A stretch of DNA of 64,000 nucleotides from Rhytidiadelphus loreus (GCA_947034895.1 OX344761.1:29524863-29588862); one strand, 5' to 3'; shown: positions 38,019 through 50,727, counted from the first letter of the stretch. The notes: generated by a model from the sequence alone, not told the origin. Program-made: numbers and translations.

Positions 38019-39436
38019 TCCAAGTAAAAGTTTTGAAACTTTTTAGAAATAAATTAGGGGGCACACAAAGGTTACAAGAGTTTAAAAAAAATAGGGTCAT
38101 TGTATAGGAATTTTTTTTAATTATTTTTAGATTAAAATATTGGATTTAGAGTGGGATGAGGATAATTTTCTACACATGGATGTGGATGGAACCTCCATTT
38201 TTAGCCAATTATCTGGATGTATCTTTTGTCTCTACTATTAAGCTCAATGCCCTTTGGTTACTTGTTTAAGTACATTGTCTCAAAATTATAGAGTGAATAT
38301 CCCCATTGATTGCAAGTTCAATGTGTCTAAACTTCAAAATGTAGGCTTTTCTCAAGGCTTTTCTAGCCCTCCAAAAGGTGAAGTTTTGTCTTTTAACATT
38401 TTTTGAAAAAAATTCATGTCCTATAACCTGAATTTTTTTAAATATTTTAGAAAATGGGTGGAAAACATATGTAAGAAATTTTAAACAAAAAAGATTTCAT
38501 AATTCATCTTTAAAAGAATTGGAAAGTGGAAGGTGATACTAAATGAAATATTAAACTAATATGCTAATAACTTTTGGAAGAATTTGAGAAGTGTTAATCC
38601 CTCTGGTTTAGAATATTCTAGTAAACAATTAAAATCATTTATTTTTATTTTTATTTAATTAAAAAAAATTGAGTGCAAAAGATGACTTTATATGTTTTTT
38701 CTACCTTCATTGCCCTCAGATAAAACTCCTCATAACTTTTATTTTGTTATTCATAATTGAATGGTTCAAATATTTTTGAGTAGGTATAAGCCTATAAATC
38801 CACAAAAGATAATTAATATTTTTTCAGAATATATATTTTTCTACCTAGTTAGTCATTGAAATTAAAAAAAACTTCTAATTTTTGCAATATTTATTAGAAT
38901 GAAGTAAAACAAAGCTTTACACATAGATTATGATGAGTAGCATCCATTCTAAAAATTTCATGCCAAACTTTCAAATTATAAAGTCAATAGAGCTTACCCA
39001 AATTCTCAAAAAGCCCAAAGAGGACTCTTTGGTCCTTTAGTAAATTAGGAGTAAAAAAGTTTCAAAGTTGAAACTTCACCTTTTGGAATGGCTAGAAAAT
39101 CTTGTTGTACTACTTTGAACATCATGAAATTGGAGATGGTAAGGAATTAGGCTATAAAATAATGGTAGTGAAGTAGACATTCAACAATTTAGATAAAAGA
39201 TCCTACGGTTAAAAGTTGCAAAAGATATAAGAAATTTGACTACTCTTCCTTGTTTTCAACATGTGCTCTTTTGTGATAATTTTGTGGTGGTTTTGCTCAA
39301 AACCACTTAAGGAACTCAAATGATTGATCCCTAAAGTTTTCTTAAATCCAAATGGTTTTTGGATGATTGGGGTATCCCAAGTGAAATGTCAGATACTTGA
39401 AAAATAGTATTTTTTTCACATTTTTTTTTGAGATAG
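38019..39436. other. spacer with a second older TTAA-family relative (about 38450-39044)
   Basis: The part 38450-39044 aligns with 36420-36995 and ends CTCTTTGGTCCTTTAG, close to the family terminus. It contains AAACTCCTCATAACTTTTAT, a block shared with the young copies. Boundaries are uncertain and no gene is seen. Confidence 0.45.
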
Positions 39437-39633
39437 CACTAGAAGAAAACTATGTTAGAATCCCTGAAAACACGTCACCTTGTTTTTGTTCAGTTCCCGT
39501 TTCAAAACGAAGTCAAAACGCAGAAAAACACAGAAAATGCGTTTTTCTGCATTTCGACTATGTTTTGAAACATGAACTTAACAAAAACAAGGTGACATGT
39601 TTTCAAGGATTCTAACACAGTTTTCTTCTAGTG
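39437..39633. mobile_element. 197-bp fold-back CACTA-type MITE, TSD TAG
   Basis: It begins CACTAGAAGAAAACTATGTT and ends AACACAGTTTTCTTCTAGTG. Long imperfect inverted arms include CACCTTGTTTTTGTTCAG and its complement. The duplication TAG is at 39434-39436 and 39634-39636. The ends resemble those of the 3.85-kb CACTA element at 45486. Confidence 0.88.
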
Positions 39634-39761
39634 TAGAAAATCAAACAATCTTCTAATTTTACAAAAAGTTAAAAAAAAAATTCTAATTTGGAATTCTAAT
39701 TTTTACAAAAATCCAGTGGTTGCTTAAAAAGTGTTTTTTAACTCCAACTTTTTTTGACACA

Positions 39762-42042
39762 TTAAAGGAGACCTTTACTATAAGAAAAAGAATGACAAAA
39801 ATCCAACCACAAGTGGCCTAGGGAGGCAAGTAATTGACATGGATGGTACATAAAATATAAGAAAAGCATCCATCTAGGCAAACCGTCAACCATCTCCACA
39901 AATAGAGAAATCTGGGCCCATTTAGTGACAAATCTATACCTAATAGACTCTCTTCTGATAGGACACCTATAGTGTTGCTTGCAGACAAAGTCCCATTCAA
40001 TGCGTCCACAATCGATCAAGCCAAGCTAGATACGTTGCATGAGTTTAACTGGATGCCAATGCATTTCATTGAAAAATGCATCATTACGCTCAATCCACAA
40101 CGCCCACATGAAAACAATGTAAAGTGCCACCCAAATGCTACTCACCGCATTAAATTGGCGAGGAATACGGTCAGAGAAAATGCCTTGTTTTCAAGTGAGG
40201 GGGTGCCAAGGACCAACTGCATCTTTATTGGTAATGAGAACATTTATAATATGAATATTCCATTTCCAAGCCTTTTGAGACAAGGGGCCATTAGAAGAGA
40301 AAGTGGTGTTTTAAGTGAGTTATAAAGTATAGTCCTAGAGATAAGATTACAAGTAATGATTTTTTAGGAGATTTTCAATAAAATTTTACTAGAAACATAT
40401 GTATTTTGAGTAAATTTTTACTGAAAATCTCCTAAAAAGTCATTACTTATAATCTTATCTCTAAGACTATACTTTAAAACTCACTTAAAACACCCTTCTC
40501 TTGTAGTGGGCATTCCTAAAACTTGTGAAGAATTGACTCATGAGTCTTATTGAGACACACTAGGCACCTTGTGTCGATCGCATGGTGAATCCATCCTCGC
40601 CAAGTGTTAACTACCACTGCCATTAGATGAAATTCAGCCCTCGTTAAAGGCTGTGAGTTTTCTGCATTCCCCTGCGTTCTCATCTCTGCCACTCAACCTA
40701 TTGACGTAGTTGAGAGACGGCCACGTCAGCCGGCATTAAAAACTTATTATTTTTAATTAAAAATTTAAATTAATTTAAATTAAAAATTTATTTTTTAGTA
40801 TATATATATATTTCAAACAGCACAAGTTGGTTCCCAGCAACGGGAACCAGCCTGAAATGGCCCTCCCGAAGGACTGAACCCCATCTAATAATGATGCCAC
40901 ACCAACCACAAGAGACCTACTTCTTTGGAGGTATGAGATTTATTCCACACTATCTTCCATCGAAGTCCATACGAGAGTGGCAGAATCCTTTGCTACTTCC
41001 TCTCAATCACATTAGGAACCACTTACTTATTCCTAAGCAATTCTTTTCTAAGTCTAGCATTGATCATGTAAAGGGAACTAGACCTCGGTTGCCTATCCAT
41101 TGTGATTTCATCAGATCCCAATAGAGACGGTCTATACTTCCATAGAAGAGCAAAATCTCCAACTTACGAGTATAGAGAGTCACTCTAACAACTCGCACTT
41201 TGTACAAGATACCTGTGATTTGGAAGCATGTAGTATCTATCCCAACCATTGTGCTTAGAGGTGTCTAAGAAGCAAGGGTGCCCGAGGAGCCCCATACTTC
41301 ATAGAGTTTCTCCACGATTAAAACGAACCACGTTCTAATCGGGCCTCTAATCCTGATTGCCAACCCCGGCCCCCTAGTGCATATTACAAATAATAGCCAA
41401 ATGTCAATATCAAGACTGAAGCATACTAGATACTCTTCATCAATCGGAGGGGGATATTATGAGGTCAATAAGGGCCCTCATATGTAATGAAGGGAGCGGA
41501 TTGTCGCCTCCCAGGCTCCAAATTCATTTTCCAACAACCCATATTTCTTCCTTGTTTTGTCACAAGTGATTAATCTTCCATTCATCCAAGCATCTTCCAT
41601 TGTGTGCAGACCTGCTTGGTGCAGTTTGGTTGCCTTAGTTCAGGCAAAGCCGAGACCGATTTGTGAAGAGAATGGGGACCACCAAAGTGACTTGGTTTGA
41701 AGCTCTTTGGGGATTCTTAGAGGTACCGCCACCAACTTCAACCACCAACTTCTTCCAGGCTTTACATGCCTTATTCCACGTTTTAAAACCATACCGTGTC
41801 TAAAAACATGGGATGGTAAGAAATTCTATACTTGGGGACCAACAACCCCCATTGTAAAGTTGGAAACATGACAAGCGAAACTGTAACATCACATGAAGAT
41901 TGGAGGGATTGGATACGCAAGCTTTTACCACCCATTTAGTCATAAGGGCATCAAGAGCATCCATGGGATTAATTAGTCTAATACCCCTTTGTCTTTGGAT
42001 TGGTAGCATTGCACCTAGGCTACCTTTGCTCTTGACCGGTGT
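39762..42042 (-). pseudogene. LINE ORF2 C-terminal part (after RT), degenerate
   Basis: At 41800-42042 the frame reads LINPMDALDALMTKWVVKA, typical of the segment after the RT in plant L1 ORF2. At 40510-40650 WRGWIHHAIDTRCLVC and the following HES-ILHKF-EC resemble the zinc-binding zf-RVT region. At 39960-40190 SIWVALYIVFMWALWIERND is the usual C-terminal tail. A MITE interrupts it at 40289-40508. Several stops and frame changes are present. Confidence 0.75.
40289..40508. mobile_element. 220-bp fold-back CACTA-type MITE, TSD GGC
   Basis: The left end is CATTAGAAGAGAAAG (CACTA mutated to CATTA) and the right end ACCCTTCTCTTGTAGTG. The centre is a long inverted repeat (TTAGGAGATTTTCA / TGAAAATCTCCTAA). 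GGC flanks it at 40286-40288 and 40509-40511. It is inserted in the LINE's zinc-binding region and is in the same family as 33506 and 51582. Confidence 0.85.
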
Positions 42043-43014
42043 AGCCACTACAACAATAGCAGTGTTTTATGACTGCAAAAATATGACTAAGGATGATTGG
42101 CGACTACTCACAGTCATATTTTTCGATGCCAACACCTTGGGGAGAAATATGACTGCTAGTCTTTTTTAAGCCTTGTACTTCACAAGCGTATATTATATAC
42201 CGATTGGGAACACCAAAGTATTTCATAGAGAACGTAGAGAACATGTTTGAGGAACATTGAGTCATATTTCTAGTCATATTTTTATGGAAGTAACATTTTT
42301 TTATTTTCGAGTAGTCCAAGAAAAATATGGGCAATCCCAAAAAAATATAGACAAGTCATTGTTTTAAATTTTGAAATCCTAGCCAATTCTTTTTTTGGAT
42401 TTTCAAACCTAATCACCACTTTTTTAGAATTTTGAAACCCTAGCCATCACTTCTTTAGGGTTTTGAAACCCTAGCTGCCACTTCTCTTAGCTCTTCTTCC
42501 TTGCCTTTTGTTATCTCTTAGCACTTGTTGTTACTTCCTGTGTTACTTCTTGTTGTCTCTTAGCTCTAACTTGTTACTTGTTGTCTTTTGCTTCTTAGTT
42601 GTTGGTTTTTGTTGCATTTTAGTTCTTATTGCATCTTAGCTCTTACTTCTTGTTGCTTTTTAGTTTATAAATCTTGTTTCTTCTTTTTGTATTTTAACTC
42701 CTTCTTCTTCTTAGTTCTTGCTTTTTGTTTCTTCTTCTTGCTTTTTAGTTCTTACTTCTTGTTTCTTTTTGTTGCCTCTTAACACTTGTTTCTTATTGCC
42801 TCTTAGTTGTTATTTCTTGTTGCATTTTAACTCTTGTTTGTTGTTATGTTTTAGCACTTGCCATTTTTTTCTTCTTCTTTCCTTCATCAACATTTTTATT
42901 CTACCTACTCTAAACTTGTGCTACATATTTTGTATTGTTGTAAACCTTAGAAGGTCGAGCTTTGTTGTTCATTCACTAAAAATTAACCTCCCATTTCTTT
43001 AATTGTATATGTAG

Positions 43015-43104
43015 GCACCAAAAGTTGAAACAAAGTTGTTGGAGGCTACTTGCAACCCAATAGAGCCATCTTTACATTACTGTAAGGAATATAGGCCCTA
43101 TTGA
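43015..43104 (+). pseudogene. exon-like remnant inside the CACTA element
   Basis: A splice-acceptor-like TGTATATGTAG ends at 43014. An open stretch follows, beginning APKVETKLLEATCNP and ending in TGA at 43102-43104. AATAAA lies at 43152-43157. It could be the last exon of a decayed transposon gene or of a captured host transcript. The protein is too short to identify. Confidence 0.35.
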
Positions 43105-43639
43105 GTTTTGTGACTGATTCATTGTGATATATATGTTTTGTATTGTTGGCTAATAAATGTCAATGAAAAGAGTTGCATTCCTTCTTGCATTCTCTCTCTT
43201 TAATATGATTGTCTCATGTATATCTCTAAAATCATGTGTATGTGTTTTTAATTACATAAAGTATTTTTTTCAATTGTTAAATTATTTTGATATATAATCG
43301 CAATGTCTCATGTCCATTTAAAATAATTGAAAAATGTAATAGTAGTTTGTAATTAAAGCTATTTTGGACCTCAATCACCCCAATCACAAACTACACACAA
43401 ATTTTTAAAATGTGACTCTCAATTATCCAAAATATCACTTGCTTGAGTTACATTTTACAAAATATATTGGCCAAAATATAATTAGTTATAGTCATATAAT
43501 GCTCATACTTATGTGTGTCAAAATGTAACCTTACACATCCCAAAATATGACTACAATTAGTCATAAAATTACTAATGACACCTATATTAATTATCATGTA
43601 ATAAAAAATATGACTCACAAGGGTCATATTTCACATTAG

Positions 43640-44020
43640 TAAAGAATTTGATTCACAAGAGTCATATTCATATTCTACATCATCCAAAATATGACTCATG
43701 AGAGTTATTTTCCACATAGTAGAAAATATGACTCACAAGAGTGATATTCTACAATTCAAATCAACAAAAAAAATGACTCATTACAGTCATATTCCACATC
43801 AACAAAAAATATGACTCATTGTAGTCATATTCCACATTTTTCAATATATGACTTTTCGCAGTCATATTCCACGTCAACCAAAATATGACTCACCACAGTC
43901 ATATTCCACGTCAACCAAAATATGACTCACCACATTCATATTCCACGTCAACCAAAATATGACTCACCACAGTCATATTCCATGTCAGTCAAAAATATGA
44001 CTAAACGGAGTCATATGCCA
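43640..44020. repeat. subterminal palindromic tandem repeats of the CACTA element
   Basis: Units of the form AAAATATGACTCACCACAGT followed by CATATTCCACGTCAACC repeat at about 37 bp. They are near identical at 43870-43990 and more diverged back to about 43600. Each unit has ATATGACT facing AGTCATAT, so each is a small palindrome. Confidence 0.85.
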
Positions 44021-44316
44021 CGTAGGATTTTTTTTCTTTGCCTGGGTTGCTCAAGAAAAAGTCAAGCCCCCAAGGATAGTCAATGTATACGCCACGTTGG
44101 CAAAAAAATGCTAATTAAGTAATTATGGCTAATTATACCCCCAACCCATATGACTCAAAATATGACTGATGTCCGAAGTGACTCATCGGTAATGATTGGA
44201 CCTAGTCATGCTCCGAGTCATCTACAATGATTATTGCGTGAGTCATATTTTTTGATTTTATGACTCATTGCAGTCATATTTTGCAGTCATAAAATGCTGC
44301 TTTTGTTGTAATGAGC

Positions 44317-45482
44317 GTGCCTAACTATATAAAGGTCATCACCAAATTCTTGCACCTTGACACCCTTAACAAGGTGCCCGCCAATATGGAAATGAAGAAG
44401 TATAGTGAGGATAGCAGCACATAATTGACCACAACTATCCTACTAGTGGTATTAACTTTAGTTGTGCACTAGAGGGCTAATTTCTTAAAAATCTTCTATA
44501 TTATGAAGGTGTCTACATCATCAAAACTCACAGATAATCCAAACAAAAATCCTAAGAGTTTACACACATCACTATCTTCCACCCATGTCATTCAAAGTTA
44601 GTTGGTCCAAAGGGGATGCCTCACTATCTCTAGGGATTGCCAATACCCGCATTACTTGTCCTAGTTTAAAATCAAACTTGAACCTTCGCAGAAGGTGTCC
44701 AAAATCTTAATTGTAGCAAGGATCGAGTCTTCTTGTCTTAGTAGTATCAAGGATACGTCGTCAACATATTGAGTCATGACTTATTGCCTCTCCTCCACTG
44801 GTAATTTAATTCTTTTGACCACACCCTCTGAGACCTTGGATTTAATCATCGAGTTCAACACTTCCATGACTATGAGGAATAAAGAAGGCACCAATGGACA
44901 ACCTTGATTTACCTTTTGCTGAATAGTGAACCTGGTGACTCAACTCCATTTACTTTGACCACTGCTTGTGCGTTCTTGAAAAGTAACATCACCGTAGACA
45001 CAAAGGCAAACAAAAATCCTAGAGTAGTCATGACCTCCGTAAGAAATCTAAGGTCAACCATATTATAGGCTTTACTAAAGTTGAGTTTGAGGAAAAGCAA
45101 CAGTTGACCAAAGTGTTTAGCCCAATCTAGAGTCTCATGAATGAGAAGGATGTTGTTTAAGAAAAAACATAGGCAAATGAGATGGTCTAGGGAAATGATT
45201 TCCATTAGAATAGGTTGGAGACAACATTATAGGGCCTTGGCATACAATTTGTATGCTACATTCACCAACATGATGGGACGCTAGTTTCTTAGCTTGCTCC
45301 TCTCTCCTCCCTTGTATAGTAAGGAGATCAAGCCTCGTGTGACCCTTGGTGGCATAATGTCCTTGCGTGTAGCTTTTTGAATCATGGTGAGGTAGTCATC
45401 TTTGATAACATTCCAATAGCTTTTGAAGAAACTTGTAATCACACCGTTCGGTCTTGGTGCCTTTTTAGGGTCCATGTCTTTA
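44317..45482 (-). pseudogene. LINE reverse transcriptase core, degenerate
   Basis: At 45281-45475 KAPRPNGVITSFFKSYWNV and PPRVTRGLISLLYKGG match the N-terminal RT blocks of L1 ORF2 (usual form SPGPDG...GLI.LL.K). At 44909-45205 FLKLNFSKAYNMVD is the motif-A region with both expected aspartates changed to Asn. At 44757-44768 the catalytic motif survives as YVDD (normally YADD or FADD), followed by VSLIL. A stop codon lies four codons before it. It is interrupted by CACTA elements at both ends. Confidence 0.85.
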
Positions 45483-45894
45483 AGTCACTAGAAGAAACCT
45501 ATGTATTTTCTAACAAGCCAATGAATATGGTTAGATGTTTAGTTTAACGTCAGGCATGTCTATTGTGGATGTCTAGGAAAATTCATCAAGATTGACGGGA
45601 CAAAAACACGAGGAAATGTGAAAAAACGTGCCGTGTTTTTAAACGAACGTCACAACAAACACGGTCAAAAAAGGAGTCAGGAGTATGCCATGTGGCAGTC
45701 ACATAAGCGCCACGTACGCAGGCAAGCAGTGCCTTATGGAATTTTTTCACTTGGTTTGCTAATGGTGAAGCACTTGACATCACATTGTTTGAAAAAATTA
45801 ATACTATTTTTAGCAACGTCAACGTAGATGTCTAAAAGAATTTTAATGTTGTTTTTTGCAATGTCCACTTAGACATCTAAATGTCAGCTTAGAC

Positions 45895-46135
45895 ATACAT
45901 TGTACACTGTACACAATACACAATACAAAAAAGGACATATAAAATACACCATATAGAATACATTATACATCATATACAATACAAAATAGGCCATACACAA
46001 TATATTATGCACCATATATAATACTTTATGTCATTCATTATACACCATACATAATACGCAATATACTATATATCATACACAATATGTCATACATTGTACA
46101 CCATATATAATACACCATATACAATATACCATATT
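45895..46135. repeat. AT-rich simple repeat (ATACAYCATATACAAT-like)
   Basis: A run of imperfect units such as CATACACAATATATTATGCA and ACACCATATACAATAC covers about 240 bp inside the CACTA element. The period is irregular, 10-20 bp. Confidence 0.7.
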
Positions 46136-46903
46136 GGCAATTAAGTCAAATGGCCTAAAAAGCCACTTATTATAAGTATATTGACATCACAAGACAAGCT
46201 ACTTATACAAGTGTAGTGATAGGAGCAAAGACAAAGCATATGGGATATGTGAAACTTAGAGATTGTATTTTATGAGCAAACATTTAGACATCTCAATTGA
46301 CGCATTAGAGCATCTGCAATATAAATGCACCCACAAAATTCAACAGTATCGGCATTGTGCTAGGCCCAGACATTTAATTAAAACCGTACTCTAATGCAAC
46401 CGATATTGGGGCCTTCAATTCCACGGCCTTGGTATGCAACCACTCGAGACCGGCTAATTTACAATATTTGAAGGGCCTGCAAGTTGGCTTGGTGTAAAAA
46501 TAATAATGATTGTCAACCCTTTTTTGCATTGTAGATCGTGCCAATCAATTCAAATGTCCCTTGTTTTGATGAAAAGCTTTTTTTAAATGTAGATTCTTTT
46601 CTTTCTTGCTTTTTATAGTGCAAAAAAATTCACTTTACGTTGGGATTGCCGGCTTTGCATTGGGTCAATTTTTCCAAAGAAAGAACCAGCACTTCCGAAG
46701 CCTCATGGAATGGCCCGGCATTTCCCCTTACAGGGCTTGTATGTCGAGCCCGCATTGCAGATGCCCTTAGTTGACATTGTAAAAAATATGTAGACATCCT
46801 CTAAGACATCTCAACTGATGTGCTAGTTGACATCGCAAAAAACATCTAGATGTTTTAGAAGATGTCTTAGTTGACATTTTAGTTGATGTCTTCAAAAATA
46901 GTG

Positions 46904-47802
46904 TTAACTCCTAAATGTTTTGGACTATGCTTTGACCAAAAATGCTCCAAAAATGCCATTTCTAGGACAAGTACCAAAGTTTAGAGAGAAAAAACATTTG
47001 TAGACACATGTAACCTTAGGATCTTGCAATACACTAATTTGAGAAGATGTGAAAAAAAATTCAAAAATTTCCATTGTATAGATTGCAAGATATTAGTGTT
47101 TGAATTGACAGAAATTCTTTAATTGGCTTTCCAAAAAAACAGGCAGCTACACTTCACAAGGTCACATTTATATACAAAAATGTCCATATTGATGGTACTT
47201 CTTTGGATTCATTCTTCAAGGTAAGTTGGCTACATGCTTGAAAAATTTATGATCCTTTGGAATTGTACAATATATAGGAAAAAATAGAAAGTAAAAAAAA
47301 TACTAAACTCTCAAGAATTTAGTTACAAAATTGAAAAATACCAATTCCAATGATTGCAATGTTGCAATAAACAATCTACATTCTATAATTTTATTTTTTT
47401 ACAAAAAAATTGAAAATTGAGTTAAATAAAGGACTTCAAAGTTTATTTTAGAGTAGCAAATCCATAATTGCCTATAAACTAAAACTCCTCATAACTTTCA
47501 TCTCATTGATCAAAATTAAATGACTAAAATCTTTTTGCTCATATATTAATCCAGAAAACCAATTTCAAATTTTTATTTTAGAAAAAAATAATATTTTAAA
47601 GAATTTTTTGAGTTGCCCGTTAAGCAATGAAAATTACATACCATGTAGTCAAAAGTTATGAAAATTATTGTGCTTAAACGGTACCCTTTAGCACTTGTTG
47701 TGTGAAAGTTTCAAAGAAAATAAAAATAAAAATTCAATTCGTAGTGAACTGCCTAAACTCACTATGTTGCTCCAAAACAATGTTTGGGCATTTAGGGGTA
47801 AA
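46904..47802 (+). mobile_element. TTAA/CCCCTAAAGG element nested in the 3.85-kb CACTA
   Basis: The left end is TTAACTCCTAAATGTTTTGG and the right end GGGCATTTAGGGGTAAA (right TTAA mutated to TAAA). Interior family blocks include GGATCTTGCAATACACTAAT near the left, giving plus orientation. Length is 899 bp. It provides the uninterrupted form of the TA site used by the MITE at 33070. Confidence 0.8.
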
Positions 47803-49341
47803 AATTTTCAGACGGTGTCAACGTGTGTTGAAGTGGCATGCCACTTCAGCTTCATAGGATGCCATATCATTGAAATGCCACGTCAAATACCATTTTTTTT
47901 AAACTGTGCCCTGTGGCTGCCCTTCTCATGTCTTTTTTTCATGTAGTCAACATTTCACTTCAGCCTCAAATAATTTTTAGAAACTCACCCATAGTCAAAC
48001 CATAAACCCATGCGGCCATGCAAGTCATTTCTAGTCTATAAAGTATAAATCTTATGAAAACAAATATCTATTGTGATTTTTTCTCTAAGATGTATTGTTC
48101 TGACTTGATGCTAATTTTGAAGAACCCTCAACAATAGAAAATGAAGATTTGCAGTGGACACCCTTGTACAAAATGTTGAATTGAAAAATCATAATCATTC
48201 ATTATAAAAATCAAATGTCTGATGCTAAAACTACACTTCAAAAAGACATCATTCTTAAGAATAAACTAATTAGAATAATGAATAGTTTTAATAAGGATTT
48301 CATTCACTTCAAAGTTCTATCAACACCAAAATGTAGTGCCTTCTGCATTTTTGGTTTAAATGTTGTAAATGTAATAGTAGAAGATTAATACCTACTTTTA
48401 TAATACTATTATTTTACTACACCATCAAGATAAATTTTTTATTAACAAAATAATGAAATGAAACAAAATCTCAATTTATAAAAGAAAAGTTGCCTCATAA
48501 AATTCCAAGTTGATAACAATATTGTTTTTGAACATGTAAACAAGAATTTGCACTAGGAGTATTGAACATGAGTATTGAACATATGAAGATTGCAATGTCT
48601 TCTAATATATTTGCAATTCAGTTATTTTGAAGCCCTTAAGGGAAAATGGAGAAAGTGCAACACATAATGGAAGTGAGTGCAAAGTCATTGTTTTGTTTCT
48701 AATATTCTTTGTTGTTTGGAAGAAGATATGATTAATAACTTTAGCAAAAAAAGAATTTATTTGCAATGCAGTCAAAAAATGAATCTTCAAAAATTGACAA
48801 CAAAACATGTTTTGTTATGAAGTATTTGGGAGCATAGAGACAAATATTTACATATAGTATAATACTATAACACATTATACTAATTTTTTAGGACTTATTA
48901 ATACAATTTGTACTATATTAGAAGTACAACAGAAAATGAAGTCATTCCACAGTTTTTCCATCCATACATGCAAGGTTTTTTGAGAAAAGATGCCAAAGAG
49001 TTGCCCGTTCTTTGTATTTTTCACATGTGGTTAGCATTTTATCTCAGTCTATAGTAAGTTTCAGTAACTTATTTGTAGTCAAATTGAAATCCTTTGCCAA
49101 CGTGGCAGTTACTTGTTTCTTAGGATGCCATGAGAAACTTGACTATGTTTTTCGTGATGTTCTCTGAAACATACATCAGATAGGATAGAAGCTTGTTATG
49201 ACCCTAACATTAACGTGTTTCTTGCAACATCCAGCTTAATTAAGCCTCCCATAGCCAAAGTCCCATTTCTTTGCTCTTGTTTTAAAAAACATTCTTATTT
49301 CATGCTAACGTCCAAAAAAACAAGGGCTCCTACTAGTGAGT

Positions 49342-50727
49342 GCTACCTCCAACTCCTCTATGGTTATTGGTGCCACAAGGAAAGACTTCAGTGCTTCCAT
49401 AAGCCAATTGGAGATTCTACTGAGGCATGACGCTCGAGCCATAGTGTGCTCATTTGTCTAAGGAGGGCAGTATAAAATTTGGCATAATACTAGGAACAAA
49501 TGCGTTTGATATCAACTTGATCAAAGTACAATAGCCCTTTGGCACCCTCTAATTCACTGATTCTAATGCCATTACCTCGATCCTTGTATACTTGAAAGAA
49601 CTCCTTGGAGTATGAGTCTCCTACTCATTTCTACTATACTCGGTTACGTACTTTGAGCCCTTCTACATATTGTTTCTTTACCAGACCAAGCTTCTCACCA
49701 ATGCCATTTAGGATACCTTGAAGTATTGATGGGGTTACTTGCATCTTTTTGTAAAGCCTCCATTACCTCTACAAGTTATATCCGCAAGTGAGCTTCTACC
49801 TTTTGTTGACTTTTAGCCGCTCTCAAGCAATGTTCTTTATAGATTTTGATCAACTTGCAAAGTTTTCTAAAGAAGACTCATGCATGAGTAGCCTCCATAG
49901 TTGAGTAATGTTTGCTCTAACATCCACATCCTCTTGATAGCGGGCGCTCATGTTGTAGAAGGATTTCCTTGGTGTAATTGCTTTGAGAGAAAACTTTCCC
50001 CATATTGGAAAATGGTCAAAATGGTTACTATCACCTTTGATGAAATATTCCACGATTGGCATCAGTTGTCCACCAAGTAGTTGAAAGAAGTAGATGCAGT
50101 CCAATCTAGCGAGAATCCTAAGGTCGTCTCGACATTTATTGTTCCATGTAAATTTAATAAGACTAGTATAAGGGAAATGCTCCTCAATATTTAGTACCCT
50201 TGTTACGAGCCTTGTTAGTGCATTAAAAGCAAGGCGCTCAGTTGATGAAACGAGCTTTCTACAACTACTAGGCTTATCATTGGGATGCTCGACAAAATTC
50301 CAATCACCACAGAGTAACCACTTGCAATCCTTGGCTAAACCTAAAGTCAACTTAGTCCATAATTCCAATTTCTCTCTAGCTGATGTTGAATCATACACAT
50401 TCAAAATTGCCACATCACCCTTAGCAGTCCATCCCAACCTCATCCACTGAGCTCTAACGCATTGTGAGAACCCAGAGGTTGCTACTAAATGTTGGATAGT
50501 AGAAGACATCCACATGCAAACTCTTCCTTTCCTCGCCCTGGCCTCACCCATATTATGACTATGTCCAATGGAGGCTTCAATTCCTTGCAATAAAATCGTG
50601 CCCTAGGCCAAATTGTGTGCCCCAATGCTAAGAGTTTATATCCTTTTAATCTATGTTCTTGAAAATATAGAAAATCTAAATTGGATTTCAATGACCAAAA
50701 ATAATTCTTCAATACATCAACCTTCAA
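49342..50727 (-). pseudogene. LINE endonuclease and start of the RT region, degenerate
   Basis: The APE-type endonuclease begins with LDFLYFQEHRLKG at 50600-50727. It changes frame near 50580 and continues in the frame of 49850-50590. There GDVAILNVYD, LLCGDWNFVEHPNDKPSS and HFDHFPIWG correspond to the conserved endonuclease blocks (usual GDFN and SDH.P). Downstream, to 49342, the reading is broken but ends in PITIEELEVAL, the lead-in to the RT. The frame resumes exactly across the 3.85-kb CACTA insertion at 45482. Confidence 0.85.

Larger units (their letters stand above)
42046..44313. mobile_element. 2.27-kb non-autonomous CACTA element, TSD AGC
   Basis: The left terminus CACTACAACAATAGCAG continues for about 43 bp of inverted repeat with the right terminus (CTGCTTTTGTTGTAATG). 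AGC is duplicated at 42043-42045 and 44314-44316. Subterminal regions are full of AATATGACT and its complement AGTCATATT, the usual binding-site arrangement of CACTA transposases. No transposase is encoded. The interior holds telo-box-like AAACCCTAG repeats (about 42380-42480), a pyrimidine-rich tract (42520-42900) and a small exon-like remnant. Confidence 0.93.
45486..49338. mobile_element. 3.85-kb non-autonomous CACTA element, TSD AGT
   Basis: The left end is CACTAGAAGAAACCTATGT and the right end CAAGGGCTCCTACTAGTG. They form an imperfect inverted repeat of about 28 bp. AGT is at 45483-45485 and 49339-49341. Removing the element and one AGT restores an open LINE reading frame (...EELEVAL|KDMDPKKAP...), which fixes both borders to the base. 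Subterminal zones repeat AGACATCT and GATGTCT. No transposase is seen. A TTAA element is nested at 46904-47802. Confidence 0.92.

Noticed and set aside
42588..43002. Plus-strand ORFs rich in Phe, Leu, Cys and Ser
   Set aside because: They are products of a T/C-rich low-complexity tract inside the CACTA element.
43600..44030. Regular spaced repeats resembling a CRISPR array
   Set aside because: Eukaryotic context. The repeats are palindromic subterminal sites of a CACTA element with proven ends and target duplication.
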